Part shown: positions 1 to 11,597 of the stretch, piece after piece
How the letters are laid out: every line of letters begins with the position of its first letter
How positions within the stretch are numbered: position 1 is the stretch's first letter
NCBI GenBank assembly: GCA_016617785.1
Contig: JADILM010000002.1
Coordinates: forward strand, 1,364,001 to 1,428,000
Source of the DNA: Sporobolomyces roseus
Lineage: Eukaryota > Basidiomycota > Microbotryomycetes > Sporidiobolales > Sporidiobolaceae
Length of the DNA stretch: 64,000 nucleotides
Reading direction: 5' to 3'
The notes under the pieces: model-generated
Told to the model about the DNA's origin: nothing
What the model saw: the letters and a program-made list of their open reading frames with translations, nothing else
Databases searched by the model: none
Position numbers and translations under genes: made by a program

Positions 1-982
1 CCTTCCAAGCTCGCACGAACTTCTCCCTTCCTCACCCAACCTATCTGGAACTCGCATCACTCCGAGACCGATATCATTCGCTACATGCACTACTTGCAAG
101 ACAAGGATCTCTCCCTCGTTCACGCTCCTATGTACGTCGAGACCTGTCTCTCTCTCTCTGCTCGCGCTGTTCGCTGATACCCCCTTTCTCGCTCCTATAG
201 TCCCCTCGGTAGTTGCACGATGAAGCTCAACTCGACCACTTCGATGACTCCTTTCACATGGGACGAGTTCTCTCGCATTCACCCCTTCGCTCCTGAAGAT
301 CAGGCTCTTGGCTACAAGGAGATGATGGATGTGCGTCTCGCTCTCCGCTCCCTGTCGTCGACTTTGTAACAAAACTGACTCGATCATCGTCTCGAATAGG
401 AATTGGCTCAAGACTTGAGTCTCCTCACTGGCCTTCCAGGCTGCTCTCTTCAGCCCAACTCGGGAGCTCAAGGAGAGTACGCTGGTCTGTCAGTCATCCG
501 AGCGTACCACTTAGCGCGAGGAGAGCACCACCGCAACATCTGTCTTGTTCCCGCTTCTGCTCACGGGACCAACCCAGCTGTACGTTTTCGAGAACTATTT
601 CCGTAGAACTCACGAGTCGGAGAGGTACTTACGGTGTCTTTATTTCCTCTGCAGTCTGCTATCATGGCCGGTATGAAGGTCGTTCCCGTCAAGGTTCTTC
701 CTACCGGTTATCTCGACATGGAGGATCTCAAGGCGAAAGCCAAGAAGCACTCGAAAGATCTCGCTGCTTTCATGGTCACGTATCCTTCGACTTTCGGAGT
801 GTTCGAGAGTGGTGTCGAAATTGCTTGTTCCGTCATTCACGAGAACGGAGGTCAAGTAAGCTTACACTATTTCCTGCTCTCGAATCTTGTGCCGTACTGA
901 CTGATCTCGTTCTCATCAGGTCTATCTCGATGGAGCAAACTTTAACGCTATGGTCGGATTGACTTCTCCTGGTAAAGTCGGT

Positions 983-1014
<32 letters not shown>

Positions 1015-2102
1015 TTTCTCGATTCCTCACGGCGGAGGAGGACCTGGAATGGGGTGAGTCTGAACTCTTCCGCGCAACGAGACAGACTGTCGGAACTGAC
1101 GAGGATCGTCGTACTTTTCAGACCCATCTGTGTTGCTGAGCACCTCAAGCCTTTCCTCCCCGGTCACCCTGTAATCCCAACAGGAGGAAACGACGCTATC
1201 GGTCCAATCTCAGCTGCACCATACGGTTCTGCCAGTATCCTCTCGATCTCCTGGTGAGCTCTCCTCCGATTTCCGTCTGCGATGCGAATACTGATCTTGT
1301 TCGCATGTTCTCGCAGGGCTTACATCAAGATGCTCGGAGCCTCCGGTCTCAAGTTTGCGACACAAGTCGCTCTCTTGAACGCCAACTACGCTATGGCCCG
1401 TTTACAGGATCATTATCGAGTCAAATTCGTCAACGACAAGGATCGTTGCGCTCACGAGTTCATTATCGATCTCGCCGAGTTTGAGGAGAGTGCCGGTCTC
1501 AAAGTCATGGATATCGCCAAACGTTTACAAGACTACGGTGTTCACCCTCCAACTTGCAGTTGGCCTCTGTCAACCGCGATGCTTGTACGTTACTTTCGGA
1601 TTCATTGAACTGCTCACCAGACTAATCCTACTTCACCCTGCTCCACTAGATCGAGCCTACTGAATCGGAAGGAATGAGAGATGTTGATCGGTTCGTTCCG
1701 TTCCGTTTGAATCATTCTCCTCTCGCGGGTACTGACCTTGCTTTCTTCGACTCTCGCAGATTCTGTGACGCTATGATCAAGATCCGTGGCGAGATTGACG
1801 AAATCATCTCTGGCAAACAACCTCGGGACAACAACACCATTATCAATGCTCCTCATCCTCAACAAGTCATCATTTCGGATTCATGGGATAGGTAAGTCAT
1901 GAAACTGCTCGAACTGGTTCGAAACGCTCAATACTGACTCTCTCCTCGTCAAAACAGACCCTACACTCGTGAACAAGCTGCTTATCCCGATGCTCGTCTT
2001 CGTCGTGCCAAGTTCTGGCCATCAGTTTCCCGAGTCGACGATGCTTACGGAGACAAGAATTTGTTCTGCGAATGTGGAACCGTCGATGAATACGCTTCAT
2101 AG
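1..2102 (+). CDS. GCV2: Glycine dehydrogenase (decarboxylating), P-protein, 3' part
   Basis: This is the PLP-dependent P-protein of the mitochondrial glycine cleavage system. It decarboxylates glycine and passes the aminomethyl group to the lipoyl H-protein. The gene enters from the left edge, so the N-terminal half and the mitochondrial presequence are outside the window. The joined exons give the strongly conserved C-terminal half, including LGSCTMKLN, a glycine-rich AHGTNPA block, and [17 protein letters not shown], whose lysine is the expected PLP Schiff-base residue. The end (TVDEYAS, then TAG at 2100-2102) matches the family's C-terminus. The first visible intron is 132-200, and several more of 60-100 nt follow. 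No break is seen. Identification is close to certain from motif order. Confidence 0.97.
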
Positions 2103-2380
2103 TCGACTCGTCGGAACTCGAACAGAATTGTCCTCCTCCCTAGATTATACCCTTTCTCTCTGTATTTGGTTGTTTTGTCGTCTACCTTGTTATTTGTACG
2201 ATCTCAACATCGCATTGTTCTACTTAGATTCGTTTGTAGGGAATTCAACTCTTCATTTTCCTCTACGTTGACTTGCGAGAATAGAGAGAGTGCGAGACAG
2301 AGAACAAATCATATTGACAACAAAAAGATGGAAGCTGCGACCCGCTCATTCCGATCCCGATCAAAAGAGAGAGTTTCGAG

Positions 2381-5342
2381 TCAGCTCTGTCAAACCTACC
2401 CACGTACACAACTCAATCTAAAGAATGAGAACTCGAGAGTCAGCGACGATACGAGCGGAAGAGAAAAGCGTTGAAGAGAGCCAGTTACTCACACCTCTAT
2501 CTTTCGCTTTTTCCGCTTCAGCAGCATCAACCTGATCAACAACAATGATGAACCTTCTCCACTTCGCTGGATCTCCCTCTCGTTTCCTGCACAGGAGTCT
2601 CGTGATTTCCACAATTTCCGACTCTGCAAAAAATTGGTGATAATCTAGTCAACTCTCCGAGGAAGATTCAACGGCGAGGAGGGAAGGGATGCTCACCCGT
2701 ATTGATGAAAGGCAGAGGAGTGGTGATCTCCCCGGTCGAGAGATAGGCGCTTTTGTCGATAGCGACGAAAGCAGAATCGAGACCGAGCTCTTGCTTTTCG
2801 ACGATGGGGATGCTGCTAGTACCGAGAGTATGCATGATCTTCTGCCATCTATCGCACACTCCGGATCGTCAGGTCATGAAGTAACTGCGAGATGACGAGA
2901 GAGAACGAAAAGTTGCGTACTGAGGCAATCGACTACGAGCGAGAACGATTGACGCGGGATGAGCCATAACGGTACAATTTCGCACGTTTTGTTGATGAGA
3001 TGACAGACAGAATGATTCGACAGCCATACCTTGCTGAAGAGCGCTCAATGCCGGCACAATGAGGTAACCTAGCGAGAACTCGAACCAATGTCAACCTCAT
3101 TTCATACTCGAAGGATTGAAGAAGGCACTCACCAGATACGAGAATCGGTTCGACAGGTACTCCGTCACCGAAATGGAGGAATTCGACATCTGGAAACGCA
3201 ATCGATCGGTGAACAGACTGAACGAAGGAGAGAAAGCGAGATAGCTCACGATGAGCTTTCATGTTGATCAATTCGTTGTACATCCTCTCGATTGGTGCGA
3301 GAGTCTCTCGACGATGCACGCAAACGACAGCAACTTCTGCAAGTTGTTTCGGCATCCTCGCACCAATCATCATGAGAAGAAGGCCGAGAGCGATTCCTTC
3401 TCCAGAGACCATCGGATCGCGACTATCACAGATGATCGCGACACCTCGACTGACGATCAATAAGGGAGTCAGTTCGTGCGACGAATCCACTCAGGCGGGA
3501 AGATTCAGCGAACTCACCCTTTCATACGGAGGACAGTTCCATGACCGACGAGAACGGCATCGGCACAGGCTGCAGCCATGGTCTTCTGTTGAAAGATTGG
3601 AGTCTTCTGATAGTACTCGCTCGTCGTGAGGCGATTTTCGAGGTTGGCGAGAGTCTGCTTTCGATTTTCTGCATCCTTTGCGGCAGCGATGGCGAGAGCC
3701 CCTTCTCCAGACTCAACATTGTCGGTACGACCGCTCGATAAACGAGGAGCAGCTCCTCCATTGGGAGCAGGCATCGATGAGGCTGAATCATCGGCGAATC
3801 GGACAGATGATTTCGCGGGGTGCGAGGATGGCCTAATTCTGGGATCTTCCGTGGGAGCAGCAGAGGGCGGCGGAACACCGGAAGATTCAGCGGGGGCGTT
3901 GGTCTTGGTGGAAGAGTTGAGGGGGTCGATATCGGCAACTGGCGAAATACGCACGGGAGGCGAGATTGCTGGAGGGTTTCGTTTGAACTGCATGTTGCGT
4001 AAAGGGTCTGAAGTGGAAGGAGCGGGGAAGATAGCGGGAGTCGGAAGGGGAGAAGGTTTCTTTGATGAAGAAGCTGGAGGGACTGCTTGAGCGGGAGCAC
4101 TTCTGGAAGAGGAAGATGGTTTCGCAGAGGATTTCGAAGTTGGCTTCGCTGCCGTCGTCTGCGACTGTAGGGATTGAGCACGCTTCCGAGGCGGTTCGTC
4201 CTCGGATTCGGAGACTCTACGAGAAAGGGAGAATGAGCGCAATTCGATAGAAACCAACTGGAGGAAGAGCGCTTACTCATCATCGGCTTGAACAGCTTTG
4301 CCCTTGCCGTTAGTTTTGGAAGATCCTGCGCCAACAGAAGAGCTCTGACGAAAGAGATCACTGTCAGAGCCGGTACAACTAGAGGAGAAGAGACGAAATG
4401 TTGTCGTACTTTCGGTTCAGTCCTCGATCGTTTTCCATTCGTACTTGTCGAGCCTCCATTCTCTTTCGTCTGCTCCTTCTCCTTCCCTTTCTCAGTCTCC
4501 TTCTCTTTCTCCTTTGACGCGATCGATTTCTTCGACGGCCCAGCATCAGCTTTAGTGGTAGATGAGCCGTTCGTTTCCTTTGCGGCTGCCTTCTTCTCCC
4601 ACTTGGATGCAACAAGGTCTTCGCTACGACTAGCAGAAGTGCGAGGTACTACCAAAGTCACATGCGTCTATCAGCAAACGTCGTTAAAACCCCGAGATAC
4701 GAACTCACCTTTCGCTGCTTTCTTCTTCGCTTCACTTCGACGTCGATCGAGTTCAGCCATCGACACGTCCGCTTCCTCGGAGCTCTCTTCCACAGCGTTG
4801 GAAGCTCGACCCTTGCCCTTTGCGACCTTTTTGACAGGTTTGGCGGGACTTTGCGAGACGGGTTTCAAACTTTTCGAGGTTGGTTTTGAAGATTTGGTTG
4901 CTTTCGGTTGTTCTGACTCTGACGCCTTGCTCTCCTTCTCCCTTCGTTTCTGTTCCGCTTCGTAGGCTGCGAGGAGGTCGGGACAGTTGAGATTCTACGC
5001 GACGAGGGAGCGGGAAAGATTGGTCAGTTCTGTCGAAGGAGAGGACTATCATGTAACGATTGGCGCGTACTGAGGCAGGCTCCCACGTCATCTCTTGATC
5101 ACTGTATCCACTCCATTTGATCAGATAGCTGGGAGAGAGAATGATCGGATTCAGTGAACTTTCAGAAAAACAAACGTTCAAGACGAGCTGGGAACTCACC
5201 GCCAGTGTCCAGCGAGGGTATCAAAGCGTGAGGCTTTGATTGACTCGACTACGTAAACCTCCTCGTCGCCTTGTTCGCTCCCTGACTCTTCTTCTGAACT
5301 TTCCTGTTCTCGAGGTTGTGGTTTCTGAGCTGCTTTACGCAT
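2381..5342 (-). CDS. Chromodomain protein with long C-terminal region
   Basis: The N-terminus carries a chromodomain split by an intron: VYVVESIKASRF, then YLIKWSGYSDQEMTWEPAS. All three aromatic-cage positions for methyl-lysine binding are present (about Y30, W53, Y56), so it probably reads H3K9me-type marks like HP1, Swi6 or Chp1. A Lys/Ser/Glu-rich, low-complexity linker of several hundred residues follows. The C-terminal region (about 2420-3490) is folded-looking, with blocks such as GVAIICDSRDPMVSGEG, SAYLSTGEITTPLPFI and RRFIIVVDQVD. I could not identify a chromoshadow, SET or other named domain there. The start is taken at 5342, just before an acidic stretch; an in-frame ATG at 5492 is possible. 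The 3' end is uncertain: a last tiny exon ending at 2381 or 2361 fits the splice signals. The gene is convergent with GCV2. Confidence 0.8.
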
Positions 5343-6736
5343 CGCGTTCCACTTCAGCTTCTTGTAGCAGTTATCGATATGAGACTGATCCTTCTGCTTG
5401 AGGTCTGGCGAGCTAGTTGAGCGTGTTGAGTGAATGGTGTCTTCCAAAAGATGGAGAAATTCTTCCCGCTCTCTCTCCCTTCTACCTCTCACTGCTCTAA
5501 TATGTTCCGCATGCTCATCGCTCCGCTACAGCTTGGAGACTTCCAGGCGATCCAAAAGGGACTCTTCAACGCGTCTCGCCAGTTCGCTCTTTCTCCCTGA
5601 AAGATTGAACCGCTCAGCCTAGCTACGACTTCCCCTCCTGCTTCTGCTATCGTGAAGCTTCGGTCGATTAGGTAACGAGATGGCCGGCCAGCTTCGCTCA
5701 GACGTCTTGCTATGGGTTTCGCACGTGAGTCCTCGTTCGTCTCTCTGGGTGACTTCGTTCGTTTTCTGGCAGTCAGCGACTTTCGACGGATTCACAGCAA
5801 AGGACAGCCAAGTGTAGGACTGGTCGGATGTCGGATATATAGGATGGGCACGACTCGTTGTACTCGATGGATTCGCTCAGAAGTCTCACCCTTTGACGAA
5901 GAGTCGGGAGCTGTAATCGACGATCAACTCACGGACGGACAATTTGGCAACAGGCTTCCGACGCAGAAGATCACGGAACATGGAACGGAAGCTTTTAGCC
6001 CAGCGTCGTTGTTGCGACGATCATTCTGACGGAACCTTTTTCTTCGTGGGAGGAATGGCTGAATTTTAGTTGTGTCTCGCAGCGCAAATAATGGCTTGTT
6101 CGTCGTAATGGGTCATCGTTGGTCGACTTCTCCAGAGTCTTGTCCAGAGTAAGCGTCTAGCAAGGAAGAATGGATCTCGAAAGAGTCTCAGTCAGAAAAT
6201 GAAAAGGCACCGATCGCCTCGCTACTGTGTCCGAAGAAGTGGTCTTCTCAAGCGTCTCGTATGGAGCGTGGCGCTGTCTCCCCAAGTGACTCCGCTAGAA
6301 GCTTGCAAAGAGCCACTTGCGATGAGCTAAGAGATAAAATCGTAAGTTCCAGGAGTAGAAGCGCGAAGCTCGTCGGAGTGTACAAAGTGTAATGAAAAGG
6401 TTTTTGAGTTGTCAAGGGGTTTTTGCAAATCAAAGTGGAGGCAAAAAACTTCTTTTGTACCAAGACACTCGTTTCGACTACTGCACACCAGTACTTTGCT
6501 CTTTAGCCGCCGTCTCTGATACTACAGCCCTATCAGACTCTCTATACTCCAGCTCGACGCCTCTACACTCTCCACACGATCTTTGGTCCCATTCCCGCTT
6601 CTCTCCGCTCTTTCGGTTCTCGCTGTTCCAACCACTTCAATTGCGCACCAGTCCGCTTCTTCTCGACCTCGCTTCAAACTGCGACCTTCTGCTCGTTGTA
6701 TCGGTTTAAATTGCATCGTTTGTCACACGAGGTGCG
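5343..6736. promoter_or_regulatory. Long non-coding interval between divergent chromodomain and WOPR genes
   Basis: About 1.4 kb without a convincing gene. Short ORFs on both strands show no protein-like conservation or splice logic. It must hold the promoters of both flanking genes and may include a long 5' leader for the WOPR gene. WOPR regulators in other fungi, such as Candida WOR1, are known for very long promoters and leaders; applying this here is inference. I saw no repeat or RNA gene. Confidence 0.45.
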
Positions 6737-8380
6737 ATGGAGGGAGAGCTCCCAACGTCAGGTCGTGAGTTCCAACTCCTCTCTTTCACCGAGACCTTCT
6801 CTCCGATCACATTGGGCGCTAAACTGCCGCTACTCTTTTGCTTCCCTCGTTTAGATAGCTACTTCGGTATCGTCAGCTCAGCTCACGAAGCTCATGCTTT
6901 GATAGATGCAGCGAAACTCGGAGTACGTCGTCGATTCGTCCTCAAGTTTCGCTCTTCGAGACAATCGACTGACTCTCGAAGATTTGATCCCGCACAGCTA
7001 CTACCGAGGGTCACTCGACGATTGACCGACGAAGAGTGAGCTGGAACAGCATTACCGACCTGTTGGGAAGGGAGGGCAGCAAAGTTAACCTGATTCAACC
7101 GTTCACAGGCGTATTCGTTTCGTTCGAGCTGGTGCTGTCTTTGTCTGGGAAGAGGAAGAGGCCGGTATTCGACGTTGGACAGATCATATCAAATGGAGTC
7201 GTGAGTTGTTGATCTCGGGAGAAGGGAAAGCTCTCGATCTACGAGAATTGACAAATCTCGTTTCCCTTCCCCTCCTACAGCCTCTCGCGTATCTGGCGCG
7301 TTCCTTACCTATTCTGAAGTACCTTCGAAAGGAGCAGATACCCTAGTCAAGCAGTCGTTCTCGTCAATCGACACAAGCGGCACGAAGATGCACCTTATCG
7401 CCTATACGAACAAATCTGCTCTCGCCGATGGAACACTTCCTACCGCTGCTCGAGATCCACTCGTGCAGGGAATGCTCGCTCGAAGGTCCACGGCAGGACA
7501 AGATCCTCGACAGCAGCCCAGTCCTCTCGTCTCGACTTCGAATGGAGCGACTCCTGCGAATTCAGGGAAACGAAGACAATATCGAGGATCTCATCCCGCA
7601 CTTCCACCTATCTTCCCCATCGCCCCTAACCCTTCCGACTCTCATCCTTCTCCTTCGCATTTCAGCTCTGCTCTCCCCCACCCTCCTTCGACTGCGACAA
7701 CGACTCTCCCTCCGCCTAGATTTCTCGACCCGCACTACCGATCACAGTCAACCTCACTAGACAGTGGAGCTCTACGTCCAAGATCAGCATCTTCTCTATA
7801 CGACGATCGACCGCGCACTTCATCATCTGAACCTCGACCCAACTCAGCTTACGACTGTCAACGAAACCAATTTTCGAGTAGCACTTCGTCTCCTTTCCCT
7901 CTTCCTCCGAATCCGTTTTCTCATCCCTCTGCCTCGACGCCTAATACCTTCGAACTGCCTTCTTTAAACCGCACGTTTGGACAACCGTATAGCGACAGCC
8001 CTCTTTCTTTTCACCACTCTTCGTCCGTAGCCCCGAATCCTCCTTCATCGTTTCCCTATCCTTTCGACCGATCTCTATCGCATCAAAGCTCCTTCCCTAG
8101 GCTCCCCGCGATGCAATCCTTCGACGAGCTGCCAACTCCACCGCATTTCACACCTTCAACAGCTATGGCTTCTCCTTTCGACAACTTTCCTCGTTCTTTG
8201 CCTCCCATTCAAGATACTCCACCGGTACTCTCAAACTCACGACCAAGTTCAGCACATCGTCCCGACTCGGGCGTGCAGGAAGGAGGGCAACAGGCTCAAG
8301 GCGACTCTGGCAGTTTACATAGATCTGGAAGAGGAATGGAAGATGAACGACAGCTTCGACTTCTCGGTCGTACTCTTTGA
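6737..8380 (+). CDS. WOPR-domain (Gti1/Pac2 family) transcription regulator
   Basis: A sequence-specific DNA-binding regulator of the WOPR family (Wor1, Ryp1, Sge1, Gti1, Pac2), which controls morphology, conjugation or virulence programmes in fungi. The domain is assembled from four exons. The first (6737-6764) ends at a GTGAGT donor. The others supply SYFGIVSSAHEALMLIDAAKLG-like helix residues, LLPRVTRRLTDEE, AVFVWEEEEAGIRRWTDHIKWS, and SRVSGAFLTYSEV. The second WOPR half, about KQSFSSIDTSGTKMHLIAY, lies near 7350-7420. The remaining C-terminal 280 residues are Ser/Pro/Phe-rich and probably disordered, as in the family. The start places the domain at the very N-terminus, which is usual. I cannot decide between the Gti1/Wor1 and Pac2 branches. 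Confidence 0.93.
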
Positions 8381-8754
8381 TACGATGTCCTCTCATCGCC
8401 TGGCTCCTCGTACTTCCCTCACATAGACTCCGCCCTTTCGCATATCTCAAAATCGTCGACTGGTTCGACTCGATCGCTTTCTCAACTCTGATAAGCTCGC
8501 TTGATACCCCGATATTGTACCCGCAGACCCTCATACTACATATAATCCGTTTAATCCGTTGTTTTACTATACTTTTTTGGAATAATGCACGACACAATAG
8601 AAAGCTTGAAGTTCCTTCTGGATCGCTTTCGTGAGTGATATAGAATCACTTCAGAAACGCAGAAACGTAGACGAGAGACTCTGCAGAACGAACAGTCTTG
8701 AAATAGTAGAAGATGACACTGCTGATTCGGTTGAAGATTGCATGCTGTTCCAAA
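8381..8754. other. Convergent 3' intergenic region
   Basis: This 374-bp interval separates the stop codons of the WOPR gene and the dipeptidase gene. It should hold both 3' untranslated regions. I see no gene or repeat in it. Confidence 0.5.
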
Positions 8755-11325
8755 CTACTCTGCAGTGGCAGCGACTTCGTGCAAGTATTCTCCGAGAAGT
8801 TGAGATCCTTGGATGAAGTTCGATCGATCGAGCTTCTCGTTGGTCTGCGGAAAGAGGAGGAGATTGAGAACGGGCTCGACAAGGAGGAGAGAGAAAAGAC
8901 GAGGGGACGAACCGAGTGAGCTCCATCGTCTCCGCTGAAGTCGAAACAAGTCAGAGTCAGTGATCATCACAAGCGAAGGAAAGGGAAACAGAAAAGCATC
9001 AATACTCACCGACCCACTGCAAATTTTCGAGACGATCAGCAGATATCGACAGAGCGAACAGAGATCAGACTTACTCGGTAACAGCATAACGTTCTTGTTG
9101 AGAGCTTCCGCAAAGGTCAAGGTGACTGTCCGAAGATCAAGCGGTCAGTTCGGATCAATCGGTAAAAAGACCAACGAGAGTGTTGACACACTTGGAATCG
9201 ATCCTGTTTGCAGACGACGCTATCAGTCTTCGGTACGTTGAAAGGAGATCGAAGACAGAACTTACCTCCTTCACGAGTGTAATCAGGAGTTTTGCCGTAG
9301 ACGGTTTCCGTCGCTTTGTGAGCGGCTCGGAAGTTCCAGTGGTCGACTACGCAGGAAAGAAGACCGTCAGTAGTGCGCAACAACAGAGTGGGAGCGATTT
9401 GTCCTTACTGCTGGCCATCCATGGCTTTCCTCCGTGAAGCGCTTCGATCTTGAGAGTGTTCTTTGTGCCGAGTTTAGCGAATTCGTCCTATTGAGCGAAA
9501 GTAGGGTTCGATCGGCGTCGAACTGTATTTGATCGTGAGTGATTGGTGCAACTTACTTGAAGGTATTTCTCGACGATGACATTTACTTCATCGGGAGTGA
9601 GATCCGGCACGAGACGAATCGAGAACTTGCCTACGTCGATCGGAATGGAGGGTCAGCTCTGAACCGATGGCAGCATAGAGGGAAGCACAGGCGACGTACC
9701 CTTTACTGAAGCGGGAATGACAGTCTTTGCACCAGGAGTCGAGAAAGCTCCTTCGATTCCGTGAATGCTGAGACCTGTGGGAACGGAGTGAATCAGTATG
9801 CATGAGCTATGAGAGGCGATGTATGATGCGAGGAGCACTGGAGGAGAGGCTCGCCGAGCCGAGGAGGAGTGCATCTATGCTTTAGAGAGGAGAAAACTCA
9901 CTAGGGTATCGCATTCGACCCATGAGGCAATCGACCTTATTGTCGTGGATTGTCGTCTTGGCACCGATAGCGTTCTCAAAGTCTCCTACACTGACGTTGA
10001 TCGCTTCGTAGAGTTTGCGTTCTTCCTCCGTGAGAGGAGCGACTTTCTCGTTGATTCCGGGAATCAGGATCTTTCCTTGAGGAGTTACCAGCTTCGAGAA
10101 GAGTGCGAATAGGTCTCCCATAGGCTCATGAACCATACCGCCAAATACCCCCGAATGTAGGTCGGCTTTTGGTCCAGAAACGTTGACTGAGAAGTAAGCG
10201 AGTCCGCGCAATCCGTACGTGATGCAAGGCGAATCGATTCCGAGCCAGTAGTTATCGGAGATGCAGACAGCGTCGACATCTTTGAAGTGTTGTTGAGCTT
10301 CTGCGACGACGAGTTCTTCTAATCCTTCTGAACCGCTTTCCTCCATTCCTTCGAAGCACATGACGAGGTTGACCGGTAGTTCAGTGTCCGTAGCTTTGTG
10401 CGCTTCAATGACGTTCAGCCATCCGAGAATGGGACCTTCGAAGAGGGAACAAGCGCAAGTCAGCGACGAAACCGACCGAAAAAGTGGACTGAATGACCCA
10501 CCCTTGTCATCGGAAGAACCTCGTCCATATAAGCGACCTGTCTCCTTGTCTTCTGTCAGAGTGAAAGGCTCATGAGTCCAACCATCACTCTTGAGGGCCT
10601 GTAGGGAAGAAAAGGAGAATCAGCTCTTTGCAAGATCGTCGCAATTCACAGCGAGACCGTACAGGCTGCACATCGTAGTGACCCTGTATGTACGAGAGTA
10701 ATCTGTCAGTGTTGTACTAGTAACAGACCACGAGGAAGAGCAGTACGAACGTAGATCAAAATGTTCTTCTTCTTGGGATCGTTTCCGTACTTTCCGAGGA
10801 GAACAGGAGGAAGCTCGATTTCCTGACCGTCGAGAGTGTGTTTCCCGAGAGGAACCGACTTGACTCTGTCGACTCGCGAATGCGATTAGCGGTCTGCGGA
10901 GAACGGAAAATGAGGAGAAGAGAACGCACTCGGCACCTAAGGCTTCGAGTTCTCCTTTGAGCCAAGCACCCATCTTATGTACATGTTCACTACGGGGAGC
11001 CGAATATCAGCATTAAGCTCATTGACCCTTCGAAGGAGGGGAAATCCGATCAAGCGGGTTGCCAGCGGAGAAGGGAGGGGAACTCACCGATAAGAAGCGT
11101 CCCCACTAACACTAGGGATCTCTACTGCTTCCTTGAGTCGAGCGATAAGCTTATCGGCGTTGGAGTCGATCCATGAAGCGAAAGGTTTCCTATAAATTGA
11201 TCAAGAGGAATTGTACCGCGAGGAAGTCAGCGAATTGGACGGGGTAAGCTCGAGTAAGCTACGATAGTACATATCGAGCTATAAAGAGCTTCAGCAGAGC
11301 GAATGAAGACTTACGAAGAAGGCAT
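8755..11325 (-). CDS. DUG1: Cys-Gly / non-specific dipeptidase, M20 metallopeptidase
   Basis: A cytosolic M20 dipeptidase of the Dug1/CNDP2 type. It is expected to cleave Cys-Gly from glutathione breakdown and other dipeptides using two divalent metal ions. The start [19 protein letters not shown] is joined across a first intron whose donor directly follows 11325-11315. Downstream come [12 protein letters not shown], the metal and catalytic segment [15 protein letters not shown], the dimerisation-lid segment [22 protein letters not shown] residues, and the C-terminus ending [13 protein letters not shown] before TAG at 8755-8757. Near the end, [20 protein letters not shown] carries the last conserved metal-ligand region. 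More than ten short introns are present. It is convergent with the WOPR gene. The same window has a gamma-glutamyltransferase gene, which may supply its substrate. Confidence 0.95.
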
Positions 11326-11597
11326 GTCGAGTGTTGAAAGGAAAGAGTGGAAACGCTTGCGGGGTGAGGATGCTTCTTGCTAGGAAGCTTTGATGTGATT
11401 GAACGGGAGATATTCTTGTCCGGTAAGACGAGCAGCTCGCAGACAAGGAAACGTAGAGAAGTGGGAGAGACGGAATCGAAAATTGCAACTTCGCGATAAA
11501 CTTTTCAATAGAAATACATCAACAATATGAGAGACGACAGACAGTACAGTACAGTACAGCAAAGAGTGAGAGTGAGAGTGACCAGGCGAACGAGAGC

